A stretch of DNA of 48,364 nt, taken from Prevotella sp. (GTDB lineage Bacteria > Bacteroidota > Bacteroidia > Bacteroidales > Bacteroidaceae). Under the pieces are notes generated by a model that saw only the letters and a program-made list of their open reading frames with translations, did no database searches and was not told the origin of the DNA. The stretch spans positions 1 through 48,364 of the forward strand of contig JAFUAY010000029.1 in the NCBI GenBank assembly GCA_017460515.1. The letters run 5' to 3'. The position numbers were made by a program, and so were the translations under genes. Positions 32,014 to 41,408 of this stretch are shown here, one piece after another. The stretch's first letter is position 1. Each line of letters starts with the position of its first letter.

Positions 32014-35000
32014 ATGCGCAGAACCATCTACATCCTATTCACGGTAGTCATCGTCCTCCTGGCGATGACAGGTTGTTCTACGCAGAAAAACACCTCTACC
32101 CGCCGATGGTGGCACTCGTTTACTGCCCGCTACAACACCTATTATAATGGTTCGCAAGCCTATATAGACGGTTCACTGGAGAAAGAGAAGGGCAACAAGG
32201 ACAACTTCACCGAGATGCTGCCCCTCTATACCGTGGGCAACAAGAACAGTCGTAGCCTGGGCAGCGGCAATTTCGACCGCGCCATCGAGAAGAGCGAGAA
32301 AGCCATCAAACAGCACAGTATCAAGGCAAAGCCCAAATGGACCAAGTCGCGCCGCAAGACCGACAAGGACAAGGAGTGGCTGGGGCGCAGGGAGTATAAC
32401 CCCTTCATCTGGAAAGCCTGGCTCATGCTGGGAAAGTCGCAGTTCCAGAAAGGCAATTTCGACGAGGCTGCCGCCACCTTCTCTTATATGAGCCGACTCT
32501 ACCAGACACAGCCCGCCATCAACTGCATCGCCCGTTCATGGCTGGCCCGTTCGTATATGGAGCTCGACTGGATCTATGACGCTGAGGACATCATCCGCAC
32601 CACCACGCGCGACAGCATTCACTATAAAGCGAAGAAAGACTGGGACTACACCCTGGCTAACTACTACGTGAAGACGGGCGATTTCGAGAAAGCCCTACCC
32701 TACCTGCGCAAAGCCATCAAGCACGAGAAGCGGAAGACGCAGAAAGCACGTATGTGGTTCATGACCGGACAGATGGAGGCAGCACTGGGACACCGCGAGG
32801 CTGCCTACAAAGCCTACGGCAAGGTGGCTGCACAGAACCCGCCCTACGAGACGGAGTTTAATGCCCGCATCGCCCAGACGGAGGTGATGGCGAAGGGCAA
32901 CGCCAAGCAGATGATCAGCAGGCTGAAGCGGATGGCACGCGACGAGAACAACAAGGACTACCTGGATCAGGTCTACTATGCCATCGGCAATATCTACCTG
33001 GCACAGAACGATACCGCCCATGCCATCGATGCCTACGAACAGGGCAACACCAAGGCTACTCGCAGTGGTATTGAGAAAGGTGTGCTGCTGCTCCGACTGG
33101 GCGACCTGTACTGGGAAATGGAGAAATACAACGATGCCCAACGCTGTTACGGCGAGGCCATCGGACTGTTGGACAAGGACCGTCCCGACTATGAGGAACT
33201 GTCACGGCGCTCAAAGGTGCTCGACGAACTGGTGCCCCATACCGATGCCGTACACTTGCAGGACTCACTGCAGGCACTGGCACAGATGTCGGAAGAAGAC
33301 CGCAACGCTGCCATCGATCGCGTGATTGAGGCACTGAAGAAGAAAGAGAAAGAGGAACGTGACAAGGAGCGCGAGGCCGAGGTGGAGAAGGAACTGCAGA
33401 AGCGGAGCACCACCTCACAGCGTAACCAGGGCAATAACCCGGCAGCGACGAATACCAATACTGCCAACAACCAGCAAAACAAAGGACAGTGGTATTTCTA
33501 TAACCCGATGGCCATCAGTCAGGGTAAACAGCAGTTTGAGAAACAATGGGGCAAGCGCGAGAATGCCGACAACTGGCGACGCGCCAACCAGACGGTGGTC
33601 AATATGGACACCGCAAGTGGAGAAGAGGCCTCCCCCACCCCCTCCGAAGGAGGGGAGGAAGGAATGCCTACCGACTCACTGGCTGAACAGACAGCCACAA
33701 CACAAGAAGGAACTGAAGAGGCTGCCGACACACTGGCCAACGACCCGCATAACCGTGAGTACTACCTGGCACAGATACCGTTCACCGAAGAGCAGTTGGA
33801 AGCCAGCAATGCCGCCATCATGGAAGGTCTGTTCCATTCAGGCATCATCTTCAAGGACAAGTTGGACCGTTCAACAGCTGAAGAGGCGCCACGGAGCAAG
33901 CCACTGCGCCTCTCTGAGAAACAGCTGACGCGCCTCACCACCACGTTCCCCGACTACGAACATAACGATGAGGCCTATTATCACTTGTTCCTGCTCTACT
34001 CCCGACTGGGCAACAGCGAACAGGCGGCCTACTGTCTGGCGCAGTTGCAGGAGAAATACCCTGAGAGTGAGTGGACCATCCTGCTCAGTGATCCCTACTA
34101 TGAGGTGAATGCACGTTTCGGTGCGCATATCGAAGACTCGCTCTACACTGCTACCTACGAAGCCTTTAAAGGCAGTCGACATACGGAGGTGAGAACCAAC
34201 GCCCAACTGTCGGCCGAGCGTTTCCCACTGGGAGAGAACCGTCCGAAGTTCCTCTTTGTCAACGGCTTGAGCCTCTTGAACAGCGGTGATGCCAAAGGCT
34301 GTCTGGAAGAAATGAAGGTGGTAGTAGAGAAATATCCCACGAGCGACGTGTCTGAGATGGCTGGTATGATTATCAAAGGCGTACAGGAGGGGCGCACCCT
34401 CTCTGGCGGTACGTTCGACCTGGATGATGTCTGGTCGCGCCGCGATGTGACCCTGGCTAACGACTCTACTTCGACAGATACGCTGTCGACCGACCGCAAC
34501 CTGCCGTTCCTCTTCATCCTGGCCTATCAGCCCGACTCACTCCAACTGACTGGTACGCGTCCGGCAGAGGGTTCCTACGAGATGGAGGCGTATATCACAG
34601 CACAAGAGAACCAGTTGCTCTTCGAGATGGCACGCTATAACTTCACCAACTTCATGGTGCGTAACTTCGACCTGACCATCGACCGACAGCCTGGACTCAC
34701 CCGCATGCTCATCAGTGGCTTCATGAACTACGACGAAGCACTGCAATATGCCCGTCAGCTCTACAACGAACCGGAGATGGCGGTCAAACTAAGCAAGTGT
34801 CGCAGCATCATCATCAGCGACCACAACCTCGGCCTCATCGGTACGCGCTACAGCTACCGCGACTATGATGAGTTCTACGAACGCTTCTTCGCACCGCTGG
34901 AAATCAGCGACGAGGAACTCCTGCAGATTCCTGAGGCCATAGAACAGGCTGAGGACGAAAGCGAAGACGATAATGAAGGCGAAGACGAAAATCAGCCCCA

Positions 35001-35055
35001 ACAGCAGCAACAGCAGCAGAAAAGCGGCGACATCTTCGGCGATGACTTCTGGTAA
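32014..35055 (+). CDS. porW: PorW/SprE-like TPR lipoprotein of the type IX secretion system
   Basis: 1013 residues. The lipobox LLAMTGC puts the lipidated Cys at 21. The opening CSTQKNTSTRRWWHSFTARYNTYYNG and following SRLGSGNFDRA-type region match the SprE/PorW family, an outer-membrane lipoprotein of many TPR helices needed for type IX secretion and gliding. TPR-like pairs (KAWLMLGKSQFQKGNFDEA, ALPYLRKAIKHEKRKTQ, AIDAYEQGN) run through the first 400 residues; a low-complexity Asn/Gln- and Glu-rich linker lies near 470-570. More TPR-like helices follow, and the C-terminus is very acidic with a run of seven Gln. The next gene is porX, which supports the call. Family is confident; exact orthology is inferred. 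Confidence 0.8.
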   Translation: MRRTIYILFTVVIVLLAMTGCSTQKNTSTRRWWHSFTARYNTYYNGSQAYIDGSLEKEKGNKDNFTEMLPLYTVGNKNSRSLGSGNFDRAIEKSEKAIKQHSIKAKPKWTKSRRKTDKDKEWLGRREYNPFIWKAWLMLGKSQFQKGNFDEAAATFSYMSRLYQTQPAINCIARSWLARSYMELDWIYDAEDIIRTTTRDSIHYKAKKDWDYTLANYYVKTGDFEKALPYLRKAIKHEKRKTQKARMWFMTGQMEAALGHREAAYKAYGKVAAQNPPYETEFNARIAQTEVMAKGNAKQMISRLKRMARDENNKDYLDQVYYAIGNIYLAQNDTAHAIDAYEQGNTKATRSGIEKGVLLLRLGDLYWEMEKYNDAQRCYGEAIGLLDKDRPDYEELSRRSKVLDELVPHTDAVHLQDSLQALAQMSEEDRNAAIDRVIEALKKKEKEERDKEREAEVEKELQKRSTTSQRNQGNNPAATNTNTANNQQNKGQWYFYNPMAISQGKQQFEKQWGKRENADNWRRANQTVVNMDTASGEEASPTPSEGGEEGMPTDSLAEQTATTQEGTEEAADTLANDPHNREYYLAQIPFTEEQLEASNAAIMEGLFHSGIIFKDKLDRSTAEEAPRSKPLRLSEKQLTRLTTTFPDYEHNDEAYYHLFLLYSRLGNSEQAAYCLAQLQEKYPESEWTILLSDPYYEVNARFGAHIEDSLYTATYEAFKGSRHTEVRTNAQLSAERFPLGENRPKFLFVNGLSLLNSGDAKGCLEEMKVVVEKYPTSDVSEMAGMIIKGVQEGRTLSGGTFDLDDVWSRRDVTLANDSTSTDTLSTDRNLPFLFILAYQPDSLQLTGTRPAEGSYEMEAYITAQENQLLFEMARYNFTNFMVRNFDLTIDRQPGLTRMLISGFMNYDEALQYARQLYNEPEMAVKLSKCRSIIISDHNLGLIGTRYSYRDYDEFYERFFAPLEISDEELLQIPEAIEQAEDESEDDNEGEDENQPQQQQQQQKSGDIFGDDFW

Positions 35056-35088
35056 AGTCTTTAAACTCTAAACTCTAAACTCTCAACT
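35056..35088 (+). repeat. AACTCTAA short tandem repeat between porW and porX
   Basis: Three near-identical 8-base units (TTAAACTCTA, AACTCTAA, ACTCTCAA) occupy the 39-bp gap before porX. Related to the repeat at 31727-31764. Confidence 0.6.
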
Positions 35089-35094
35089 AAATAC

Positions 35095-36675
35095 ATGACC
35101 AACGGACAACTACTTTGGGTCGACGACGAGATGGAACTGCTCCGCGCCCACATCATTTTCCTGGAAAAGAAAGGTTACGAAGTGACGACGACGTCGAATG
35201 GCACGGATGCCATCGACCTGTGTAGGGAACACTCCTACGACTTGGTGCTGCTCGATGAGCAGATGCCGGGCCTGTCGGGACTGGAGACCCTGCAGCGTAT
35301 CAAGGAGATATCGCCCTCTACGCCAGTGGTCATGGTGACGAAGAGCGAGGAAGAGAACATCATGAACCAGGCCATCGGACAGAAGATTGCCGACTACCTC
35401 ATCAAGCCCGTCAACCCTAATCAGATCCTGCTCACGCTGAAGAAGAACATCCATCGACGCGAGCTGGAGACTGAGGTGACGCAGAGTCAGTACCAGCAGA
35501 GCTTCCAGCAGATTGCCATGCAGATCATGGACTGCAGGACATGGCAGGACTGGATAGAGGTCTACAAACGACTGGTTCACTGGGAACTGGAACTGTCGTC
35601 AACCGACTCCCAGATGACTGAGATGCTGCAGATGCAGAAGGAAGAGGCCAACCTGGGCTTTGCGAAGTTCGTGAAGAACAACTACCTGAACTGGGTGAAG
35701 AACATATCCTCCAACAGTCCCTTGGCGGGGAAAGGAGAGGCCATGCCACTTTTCTCCCCACGCGTCTTCCCCGACCGCATCTTCCCCCTACTCGACCAGG
35801 AACAGAAAGTGTTCCTCGTGGTGATTGACAACTTCCGCTACGACCAGTGGCGCATGCTTGCCCATGAGCTGAACGACCAGTATGATATCGATGAGGAACT
35901 CTACTGTAGCATCCTTCCCACTGCTACACAATATGCCCGCAACGCCATCTTCTCTGGACTGATGCCCAACAAGATAGCAGAGATGTTTCCGGAACTGTGG
36001 GTCGATGAAGACGAGGAGGAGGGCAAGAACCTCAACGAGGCACCACTCATCCAGACTCAACTGGACCGCTATCGCCGTCGTAACACCTTCTCATATCATA
36101 AGGTGAACAACTCTGCCGATGCCGACAAGCTCATGCAGCAGCTGAACACCCTGCAGAAGAACGACCTGAACGTGGTGGTGTTCAACTTCATCGACATGCT
36201 CTCGCATGCCCGTACAGAATCAAGGATGGTGCGCGAACTGGCAAACAACGAGTCGGCCTACCGCAGCATCACCCTCTCCTGGTTCCGCCATTCCATCATT
36301 GCCGACTTCTTCCGCCAGCTGGTACAGTCAGACTATAAGGTCATTGTCACCACCGACCACGGCTCTATCCGCTGCACGAAGCCGGTGAAGATTGTGGGCG
36401 ACCGCAACACCAACACCAACCTGCGCTACAAACTGGGCAAGAACCTGGGCTACGACGCGAAAGACCTCTTCGTCATCCGTGACCCGAAACAGGCACAACT
36501 GCCTGCGCCCAACCTGTCGACGAGCTACGTCTTTGCAACGGGTGATGCCTTTTTTGCCTATCCCAACAACTATAATTACTACGTCAGCTACTACAAGGAC
36601 ACCTTCCAACATGGTGGCATCTCAATGGAAGAAATGCTAATCCCACTTATCACTATGACAGGAAAGAAGCGCTAA
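35095..36675 (+). CDS. porX: PorX-type response regulator with PglZ phosphodiesterase domain
   Basis: 526 residues. Receiver domain 1-120: acidic pocket D10/D11 (LLWVDDE), phosphoacceptor D54 (VLLDEQMPG), T82 and K104 (YLIKPVNP). A helical linker (about 125-210) leads to a PglZ domain of the alkaline-phosphatase fold: VVIDNFRYDQWR (about 243-254), SILPTATQYARNAIFSG with the putative nucleophilic Thr (276 or 278), VVVFNFIDMLSHARTES and TTDHGSIRC. This architecture is diagnostic of PorX, which controls type IX secretion genes with the kinase PorY and sigma factor SigP in Porphyromonas, and whose PglZ part hydrolyses cyclic oligonucleotides. Directly downstream of porW (39 bp). PorY and SigP are not in this window. 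Confidence 0.9.
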   Translation: MTNGQLLWVDDEMELLRAHIIFLEKKGYEVTTTSNGTDAIDLCREHSYDLVLLDEQMPGLSGLETLQRIKEISPSTPVVMVTKSEEENIMNQAIGQKIADYLIKPVNPNQILLTLKKNIHRRELETEVTQSQYQQSFQQIAMQIMDCRTWQDWIEVYKRLVHWELELSSTDSQMTEMLQMQKEEANLGFAKFVKNNYLNWVKNISSNSPLAGKGEAMPLFSPRVFPDRIFPLLDQEQKVFLVVIDNFRYDQWRMLAHELNDQYDIDEELYCSILPTATQYARNAIFSGLMPNKIAEMFPELWVDEDEEEGKNLNEAPLIQTQLDRYRRRNTFSYHKVNNSADADKLMQQLNTLQKNDLNVVVFNFIDMLSHARTESRMVRELANNESAYRSITLSWFRHSIIADFFRQLVQSDYKVIVTTDHGSIRCTKPVKIVGDRNTNTNLRYKLGKNLGYDAKDLFVIRDPKQAQLPAPNLSTSYVFATGDAFFAYPNNYNYYVSYYKDTFQHGGISMEEMLIPLITMTGKKR

Positions 36676-36754
36676 AAAGTTTAAATTCCGTGAAAATCAG
36701 TCGAAAGACATCGTATTTTTTTCCGAATCACGAAATAAATACGAAAGATTTCTG

Positions 36755-36762
36755 TAACTTTG
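36755..36762 (+). promoter_or_regulatory. -7 element of the aldolase gene
   Basis: TAACTTTG followed by CG, 48 bp before ATG 36811, with T-rich sequence between. It separates the aldolase gene from porX transcription. Confidence 0.6.
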
Positions 36763-36810
36763 CGGACAGATTTAATTTTTAACACTTTATTTTTAAATTC
36801 ATATCTAATT

Positions 36811-37812
36811 ATGGTAAACTACAAGGATTTGGGTCTCGTTAATACCCGCGAGATGTTCAAGAGAGCAGTTGCCGGTGGCTATGCTATCCCCGCTTTCAAC
36901 TTTAACACCATGGAGCAGATGCAGGCTATCGTGATGGCTGCTGTAGAGACAAAGTCTCCTGTAATCATGCAGGTGTCTAAGGGTGCTCGTAACTATGCTA
37001 ACGCTACTATCCTTCGCTACATGGCTGAGGGTGCTGTGGCTTACGCTAAGGAGCTCGGCTGTGAGCATCCTGAGATTGTGCTTCACCTGGACCACGGTGA
37101 TACCTTCGAACTCTGTAAGGACTGCATCGACATGGGCTTCTCTTCAGTGATGATCGACGGCTCTCACCTCCCCTACGAGGAGAACGTTGCCCTGGCAAAG
37201 AAGGTTGTTGACTACGCTCATCAGTTCGACGTAACCGTTGAGGCTGAGCTCGGCGTACTCGCTGGTGTTGAGGACGAGGTATCAGCTGCTGAGTCACACT
37301 ACACCAAGCCTGAGGAGGTAATCGACTTCTCAACCCGTACAGGTTGCGATTCACTGGCTATCTCTATCGGTACCTCTCACGGTGCTCACAAGTTTACTCC
37401 CGCTCAGTGCACATTGGTTAACGGCGTGCTCGTTCCACCCCCATTGGCATTCGACATCCTGCACGAGATTGAGAAGAAGCTCCCCGGCTTCCCCATCGTG
37501 CTCCACGGTTCTTCATCAGTTCCTATGGACGAGGTGAACACCATCAACCAGTTCGGTGGTCATCTGGAGGCCGCTATCGGTATTCCCGAAGAGCAGCTGC
37601 GTGAGGCTTCTAAGAGCGCTGTCTGCAAGATTAACATCGACTCTGACTCTCGTCTGGCTATGACCGCTGCTATCCGCAAGCACCTGGCTGAGCATCCTGG
37701 AGACTTCGATCCTCGTCAGTATCTGAAGCCCGCTCGCGAGAACATGAAGAAGATGTACATCCACAAGATTGTGAATGTGCTCGGTTCTGACGGCAAGCTG
37801 GCTCAGTGCTAA
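36811..37812 (+). CDS. fba: Class II fructose-bisphosphate aldolase
   Basis: 333 residues from ATG 36811 (MVNYKDLGLVNTREMF). The longer frame from 36760 would extend through the promoter and is not used. A cytosolic Zn-dependent enzyme that cleaves fructose 1,6-bisphosphate to DHAP and glyceraldehyde 3-phosphate in glycolysis, and the reverse in gluconeogenesis. Motifs: PAFNFNTMEQMQAI, metal ligands in VLHLDHGDTF, SVMIDGSHLPYEENV, EAELGVLAGVED, ISIGTSHGAHKF and the phosphate loop VLHGSSSVP. Codon use is strongly biased to GCT/GGT/CGT/TCT, as in the nearby susC operon and unlike aroA-porX, as expected for a very highly expressed gene. A strong terminator follows. Confidence 0.93.
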   Translation: MVNYKDLGLVNTREMFKRAVAGGYAIPAFNFNTMEQMQAIVMAAVETKSPVIMQVSKGARNYANATILRYMAEGAVAYAKELGCEHPEIVLHLDHGDTFELCKDCIDMGFSSVMIDGSHLPYEENVALAKKVVDYAHQFDVTVEAELGVLAGVEDEVSAAESHYTKPEEVIDFSTRTGCDSLAISIGTSHGAHKFTPAQCTLVNGVLVPPPLAFDILHEIEKKLPGFPIVLHGSSSVPMDEVNTINQFGGHLEAAIGIPEEQLREASKSAVCKINIDSDSRLAMTAAIRKHLAEHPGDFDPRQYLKPARENMKKMYIHKIVNVLGSDGKLAQC

Positions 37813-37824
37813 AGCCATGAAGGG

Positions 37825-37877
37825 TTACACCTTATTATTTATATAGAAGGGACTACACCTTATTATATTTATAGGAG
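37825..37877 (+). repeat. Two-copy direct repeat (TACACCTTATTAT...GGAGG/GAAGG)
   Basis: TACACCTTATTATTTATATA plus GAAGG and TACACCTTATTATATTTATA plus GGAGG occur in tandem just after the aldolase stop codon. No coding capacity. Function unknown. Confidence 0.6.
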
Positions 37878-37923
37878 GCCCACCCGACACATCGTATCAA
37901 ATAAATATACGATAATTTATCAA

Positions 37924-37958
37924 AGAGTTCCCGATTTCGCATCGGGAACTCTCTTTTT
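37924..37958 (+). terminator. Intrinsic terminator of the aldolase gene
   Basis: AGAGTTCCCGAT and ATCGGGAACTCT form a perfect 12-bp stem with loop TTCGC, followed by CTTTTTAT. It ends the transcript 110 bp after the stop codon and before the susC promoter. Confidence 0.9.
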
Positions 37959-38024
37959 ATGCAAAAAATGAAGGTCTGGCTGTATTTTTTAACAAAAATA
38001 TTTCTCAATTATAGAATTTTGTAA

Positions 38025-38032
38025 TATCTTTG
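38025..38032 (+). promoter_or_regulatory. -7 element of the SusC/SusD operon
   Basis: TATCTTTG followed by CA. The -33 region is A/T-rich without a clean TTTG. It predicts a leader of about 115 nt before ATG 38153, a length common for susC-like operons. No anti-sigma/ECF pair is adjacent. Confidence 0.6.
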
Positions 38033-38152
38033 CAACTTGTTAAATAAATTAGGGAAAAAGTACCCATTTGTTACATTCACGGAAAGTAATGCCAACGGAT
38101 TGTAAAAATCATCAAATAAATTCAATAATATTATCATTTAAAACGAGAGAGT

Positions 38153-41100
38153 ATGAAACAAAGATTAACAATGCTTTTAATGGGGCTCTTCCTATTGGTA
38201 GGGGGAGCGTTCGCCCAGACTAAAGTAAGTGGTACTGTCATATCTCAAGAGGATATGCAGCCAGTTATTGGCGCTTCAGTTCTTGTGGTTGGCACTACTA
38301 CTGGTACCGTGACAAATGCTCAGGGTAAGTTTACTTTGACTGTTCCTGAGGGTAAAAAAACACTTCGTATTTCTTATGTTGGTATGGAAACACTCGAGGT
38401 GAGTGCTCGTCCCAACATGAAGATTGTGCTGACTAGCGATCAGGCAGCCCTTGACGAGGTTATCGTTGTGGCTTATGGTACGGCAAAGAAGTCAGCCTTT
38501 ACTGGTGCTGCTACCCAGTTGGACGAATCAGTAATCGGACGTCGCCAGGTTTCATCAGCGCTGGACGCTTTGTCTGGTGCAGCATCTGGCGTTCAGGTAA
38601 CTCAGTATACAGGTCAGCCTGGTAGCGACCCCACTATCCGCGTTCGTGGTATTGGTTCTCTTTCAGCAAGCAGCAACCCATTGTATGTTGTCGATGGTGT
38701 TCCTTACGATGGTAAGATTACCTCTATCAACCCTGCCGATATCGAGTCTATGAGCGTGCTGAAGGATGCTTCTGCTAGTGCTATCTATGGTGCCCGTGGT
38801 GCTAACGGTGTCGTGATTATCACCACCAAGACTGCTAAGCGTGGTCAGGATGCCAAGGTTACCTTTGATGCTCGTTGGGGTTCAAATAGCCGTGGCGTTC
38901 CCAACTATGATGTATTGTCAAATGCCGGTGATTACTACGAAAAGTACTATCGCGCACTGTATAATGAGCGTTTCTATTCGGCAGCTGGCGGTGATGTGGC
39001 TGCTGCTCACGCTTATGCTAATAGCAACCTGTACTCTAACCTGGGTGCTAAGGTCTATACAGTTCCTGCAGGTGAGACCCTTATTGGTACAAACTTCAAA
39101 CTCAACCCCAATGCAACACTGGGTTATAAGGAAGGCAACTACTATTATACCCCAGATGATTGGTACGATGAGATGTATAATACTGGAAATCTGCGTCAGG
39201 AGTACAATGCAACCGTTTCAGGCTCCAATGAGCGTATGACTTACTATATGTCATTGGGTATGCTTGACGAAAAGGGTATCATCAATAGCTCTAATTATCG
39301 TCGTTATACCGGCCGTCTGAGTGCTGACTATCAGGCTAAGGAATGGTTGAAGGTTGGTGCAAACATGGGCTATGCTTTTGAGAAACAGGGTTCTCCTACT
39401 TCTCAGAATGATTGGGGTTCATCTGGTAACTCATTCTATGTTGCTGATAATATTGCTCCTATTTATCCTTTGTATGTACGTAATGCCGATGGTTCAAATA
39501 AGATCGACGATATGGGACTTACTGTGATGGACACAGGTACCAATACTCCTTGGAAGCGTAAGTTCTCTGCAGGTAACCCATTGATTGACCTGTCACTGAA
39601 CAGCTACAATCTGGAGCGCAGTTCTATCAACTCTAAGGCATACGCTTTGATTGACCTGCCTTTGGAAGGCCTTCGCTTCAACACAAATGTCAATGCAAAC
39701 GTTTATGACATTCGTGAGAACAACCTTTATAACCCCTATTATGGCGCATCGTCATCATCAGGTGGTTCTGTCAATGTCAACCACTATCGTCGTATTGGTA
39801 TCAACAGCCAGTTCCTGCTGACCTATCAGCATAGCTTCGGCGATCACAATGTTGACGTTTTGGCTGGTCATGAGAATTATCACATGAAGTATCAGCAGTT
39901 GGAAACTGCAAAGCAGAAGCTCTACCTGGGTGATGCTGCCGAGTTGGACAACGCCATATCTTATCCTTCCGCACCTACTTCTAACACTGTTGACTATGCA
40001 ACATTGGGTTGGTTGTTCCGCGCTCAGTATAACTATCAGGAGAAGTACTTCGCATCAGTTTCTTATCGTCGTGATGCCTCATCGCGTTTCGCTGATGGTC
40101 ACAAATGGGGTAACTTCGGTAGCTTCGGTGCTGCATGGCTTATCTCTAAGGAAGCATTCATGGAAAGCACCCAGTCTTGGCTGAATGAGTTGAAGCTGAA
40201 GGCAAGTATCGGTTCACAGGGTAATGATGCTCTGATGTATGATGGCGAACTGAACTACTATCCTGCTGAAGACCGTTATAAGGTAAGTGATGTGAACGGT
40301 ACTCCTGTTCCTGTATTCGATTCTTACAAAGGTAACAGGGACATCACATGGGAGACATCAATTTCTACCAACCTCGGTATCGAGTTCTCTCTGTTCAAGA
40401 ATCGCCTGAGCGGTAGCATCGAATACTACAACCGCACGACCAAGGACATGCTCTACTATCGTCCAGTTGCAGTTTCAATGGGTTACGATAGCTATCCTGT
40501 CAACGAAGGCAGCATGTACAACCGTGGTGTTGAAATCCAGTTGAATGGTGTTGTTTACAAGGATCAGAACATTTCTGTTGAGCTGAATGCCAACCTGACA
40601 ACCCTGAAGAACAAGATCACAAGCTATCCTACTGTCATGAAGGGCTCTATGCTGATTCGTGAAGAGGGTGGTAGCATCTATGAGTCATACCTCCGTTCTT
40701 ATGCAGGTGTATGGCATGGTGATGCTTCAGAATACTCTTTCAACGACAAGTTCGACAAGTCAACTCTGACTTTGGGTGATGCTCTGTATTACTGCGATCC
40801 TGACGAAGGTGACTACAACGTTACCAATGTGTATACTGATGCAAAGCAGGCTCATCAGGGTTCTACCGCTCCTAAGGCTTATGGTGGCTTTGGCTTGAAC
40901 GCTACTGCATACGGTTTCGATCTGAGCATGCAGTTTGCTTATCAGCTGGGTGGTAAACTTTACGACCACAAGTATCAGGGATTGATGTCAAGTAATGGTG
41001 GTACCGGTCACAACTGGAGCACCGATATTGCTGATGCTTGGAGTCCTGAGAATCCTTATAGCAATGTTCCTCGTATTGATACTGGCGTTAATGACAGTCA

Positions 41101-41374
41101 GGATGATTCTGATCGTTTCCTCATTAGCAGCAACTATCTGAGCCTGAACAACGTTACTCTCGGCTACACACTGCCTAAGAATCTGGTTCAGAAGATGGGT
41201 ATTGCAAGTCTCCGCGTTTACGTAGCCGGTGACAACCTGGCCCTCTGGTCAAAGCGTAAGGGTCTTGATCCACGCCGTTCACTCACCATGGGTGTTACTA
41301 CTCTCGGCGGTGGCTACTCTGACACCTATGCAGCCCTGAAGACTATTTCGGGTGGTATCTCTGTAACTTTCTAA
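38153..41374 (+). CDS. SusC/RagA-family TonB-dependent outer-membrane transporter
   Basis: 1073 residues. Signal peptide ending GGAFAQ; carboxypeptidase-regulatory-like domain (about 25-105, VSGTVISQEDMQPVIGASV, FTLTVPEGKKTLRISYVG); a short TonB-box-like LDEVIVVAYG; plug domain (about 115-225) with RVRGIGSLSASSNPLYVVDG and SVLKDASASAIYGARGANG; then a 22-strand barrel to the terminal Phe (GGISVTF). The 1000-plus length is standard. It imports a glycan or peptide fragment captured by the following SusD protein. Codon bias matches the aldolase gene, suggesting abundant expression. No glycoside hydrolase or regulator is adjacent, so the cargo cannot be guessed. Confidence 0.93.
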   Translation: MKQRLTMLLMGLFLLVGGAFAQTKVSGTVISQEDMQPVIGASVLVVGTTTGTVTNAQGKFTLTVPEGKKTLRISYVGMETLEVSARPNMKIVLTSDQAALDEVIVVAYGTAKKSAFTGAATQLDESVIGRRQVSSALDALSGAASGVQVTQYTGQPGSDPTIRVRGIGSLSASSNPLYVVDGVPYDGKITSINPADIESMSVLKDASASAIYGARGANGVVIITTKTAKRGQDAKVTFDARWGSNSRGVPNYDVLSNAGDYYEKYYRALYNERFYSAAGGDVAAAHAYANSNLYSNLGAKVYTVPAGETLIGTNFKLNPNATLGYKEGNYYYTPDDWYDEMYNTGNLRQEYNATVSGSNERMTYYMSLGMLDEKGIINSSNYRRYTGRLSADYQAKEWLKVGANMGYAFEKQGSPTSQNDWGSSGNSFYVADNIAPIYPLYVRNADGSNKIDDMGLTVMDTGTNTPWKRKFSAGNPLIDLSLNSYNLERSSINSKAYALIDLPLEGLRFNTNVNANVYDIRENNLYNPYYGASSSSGGSVNVNHYRRIGINSQFLLTYQHSFGDHNVDVLAGHENYHMKYQQLETAKQKLYLGDAAELDNAISYPSAPTSNTVDYATLGWLFRAQYNYQEKYFASVSYRRDASSRFADGHKWGNFGSFGAAWLISKEAFMESTQSWLNELKLKASIGSQGNDALMYDGELNYYPAEDRYKVSDVNGTPVPVFDSYKGNRDITWETSISTNLGIEFSLFKNRLSGSIEYYNRTTKDMLYYRPVAVSMGYDSYPVNEGSMYNRGVEIQLNGVVYKDQNISVELNANLTTLKNKITSYPTVMKGSMLIREEGGSIYESYLRSYAGVWHGDASEYSFNDKFDKSTLTLGDALYYCDPDEGDYNVTNVYTDAKQAHQGSTAPKAYGGFGLNATAYGFDLSMQFAYQLGGKLYDHKYQGLMSSNGGTGHNWSTDIADAWSPENPYSNVPRIDTGVNDSQDDSDRFLISSNYLSLNNVTLGYTLPKNLVQKMGIASLRVYVAGDNLALWSKRKGLDPRRSLTMGVTTLGGGYSDTYAALKTISGGISVTF

Positions 41375-41408
41375 TTATTCAGTAACAACATTATACAGAT
41401 TATTCATT

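Noticed and set aside
33359-33928. Second plus-strand frame (189 codons) in porW
   Set aside because: Alternative frame of the porW low-complexity region; Arg/Pro/Thr-rich shadow composition.
36760-36810. Upstream extension of the aldolase frame
   Set aside because: Overlaps the -7 promoter element and the predicted leader; family proteins start at MVNYKDLG.
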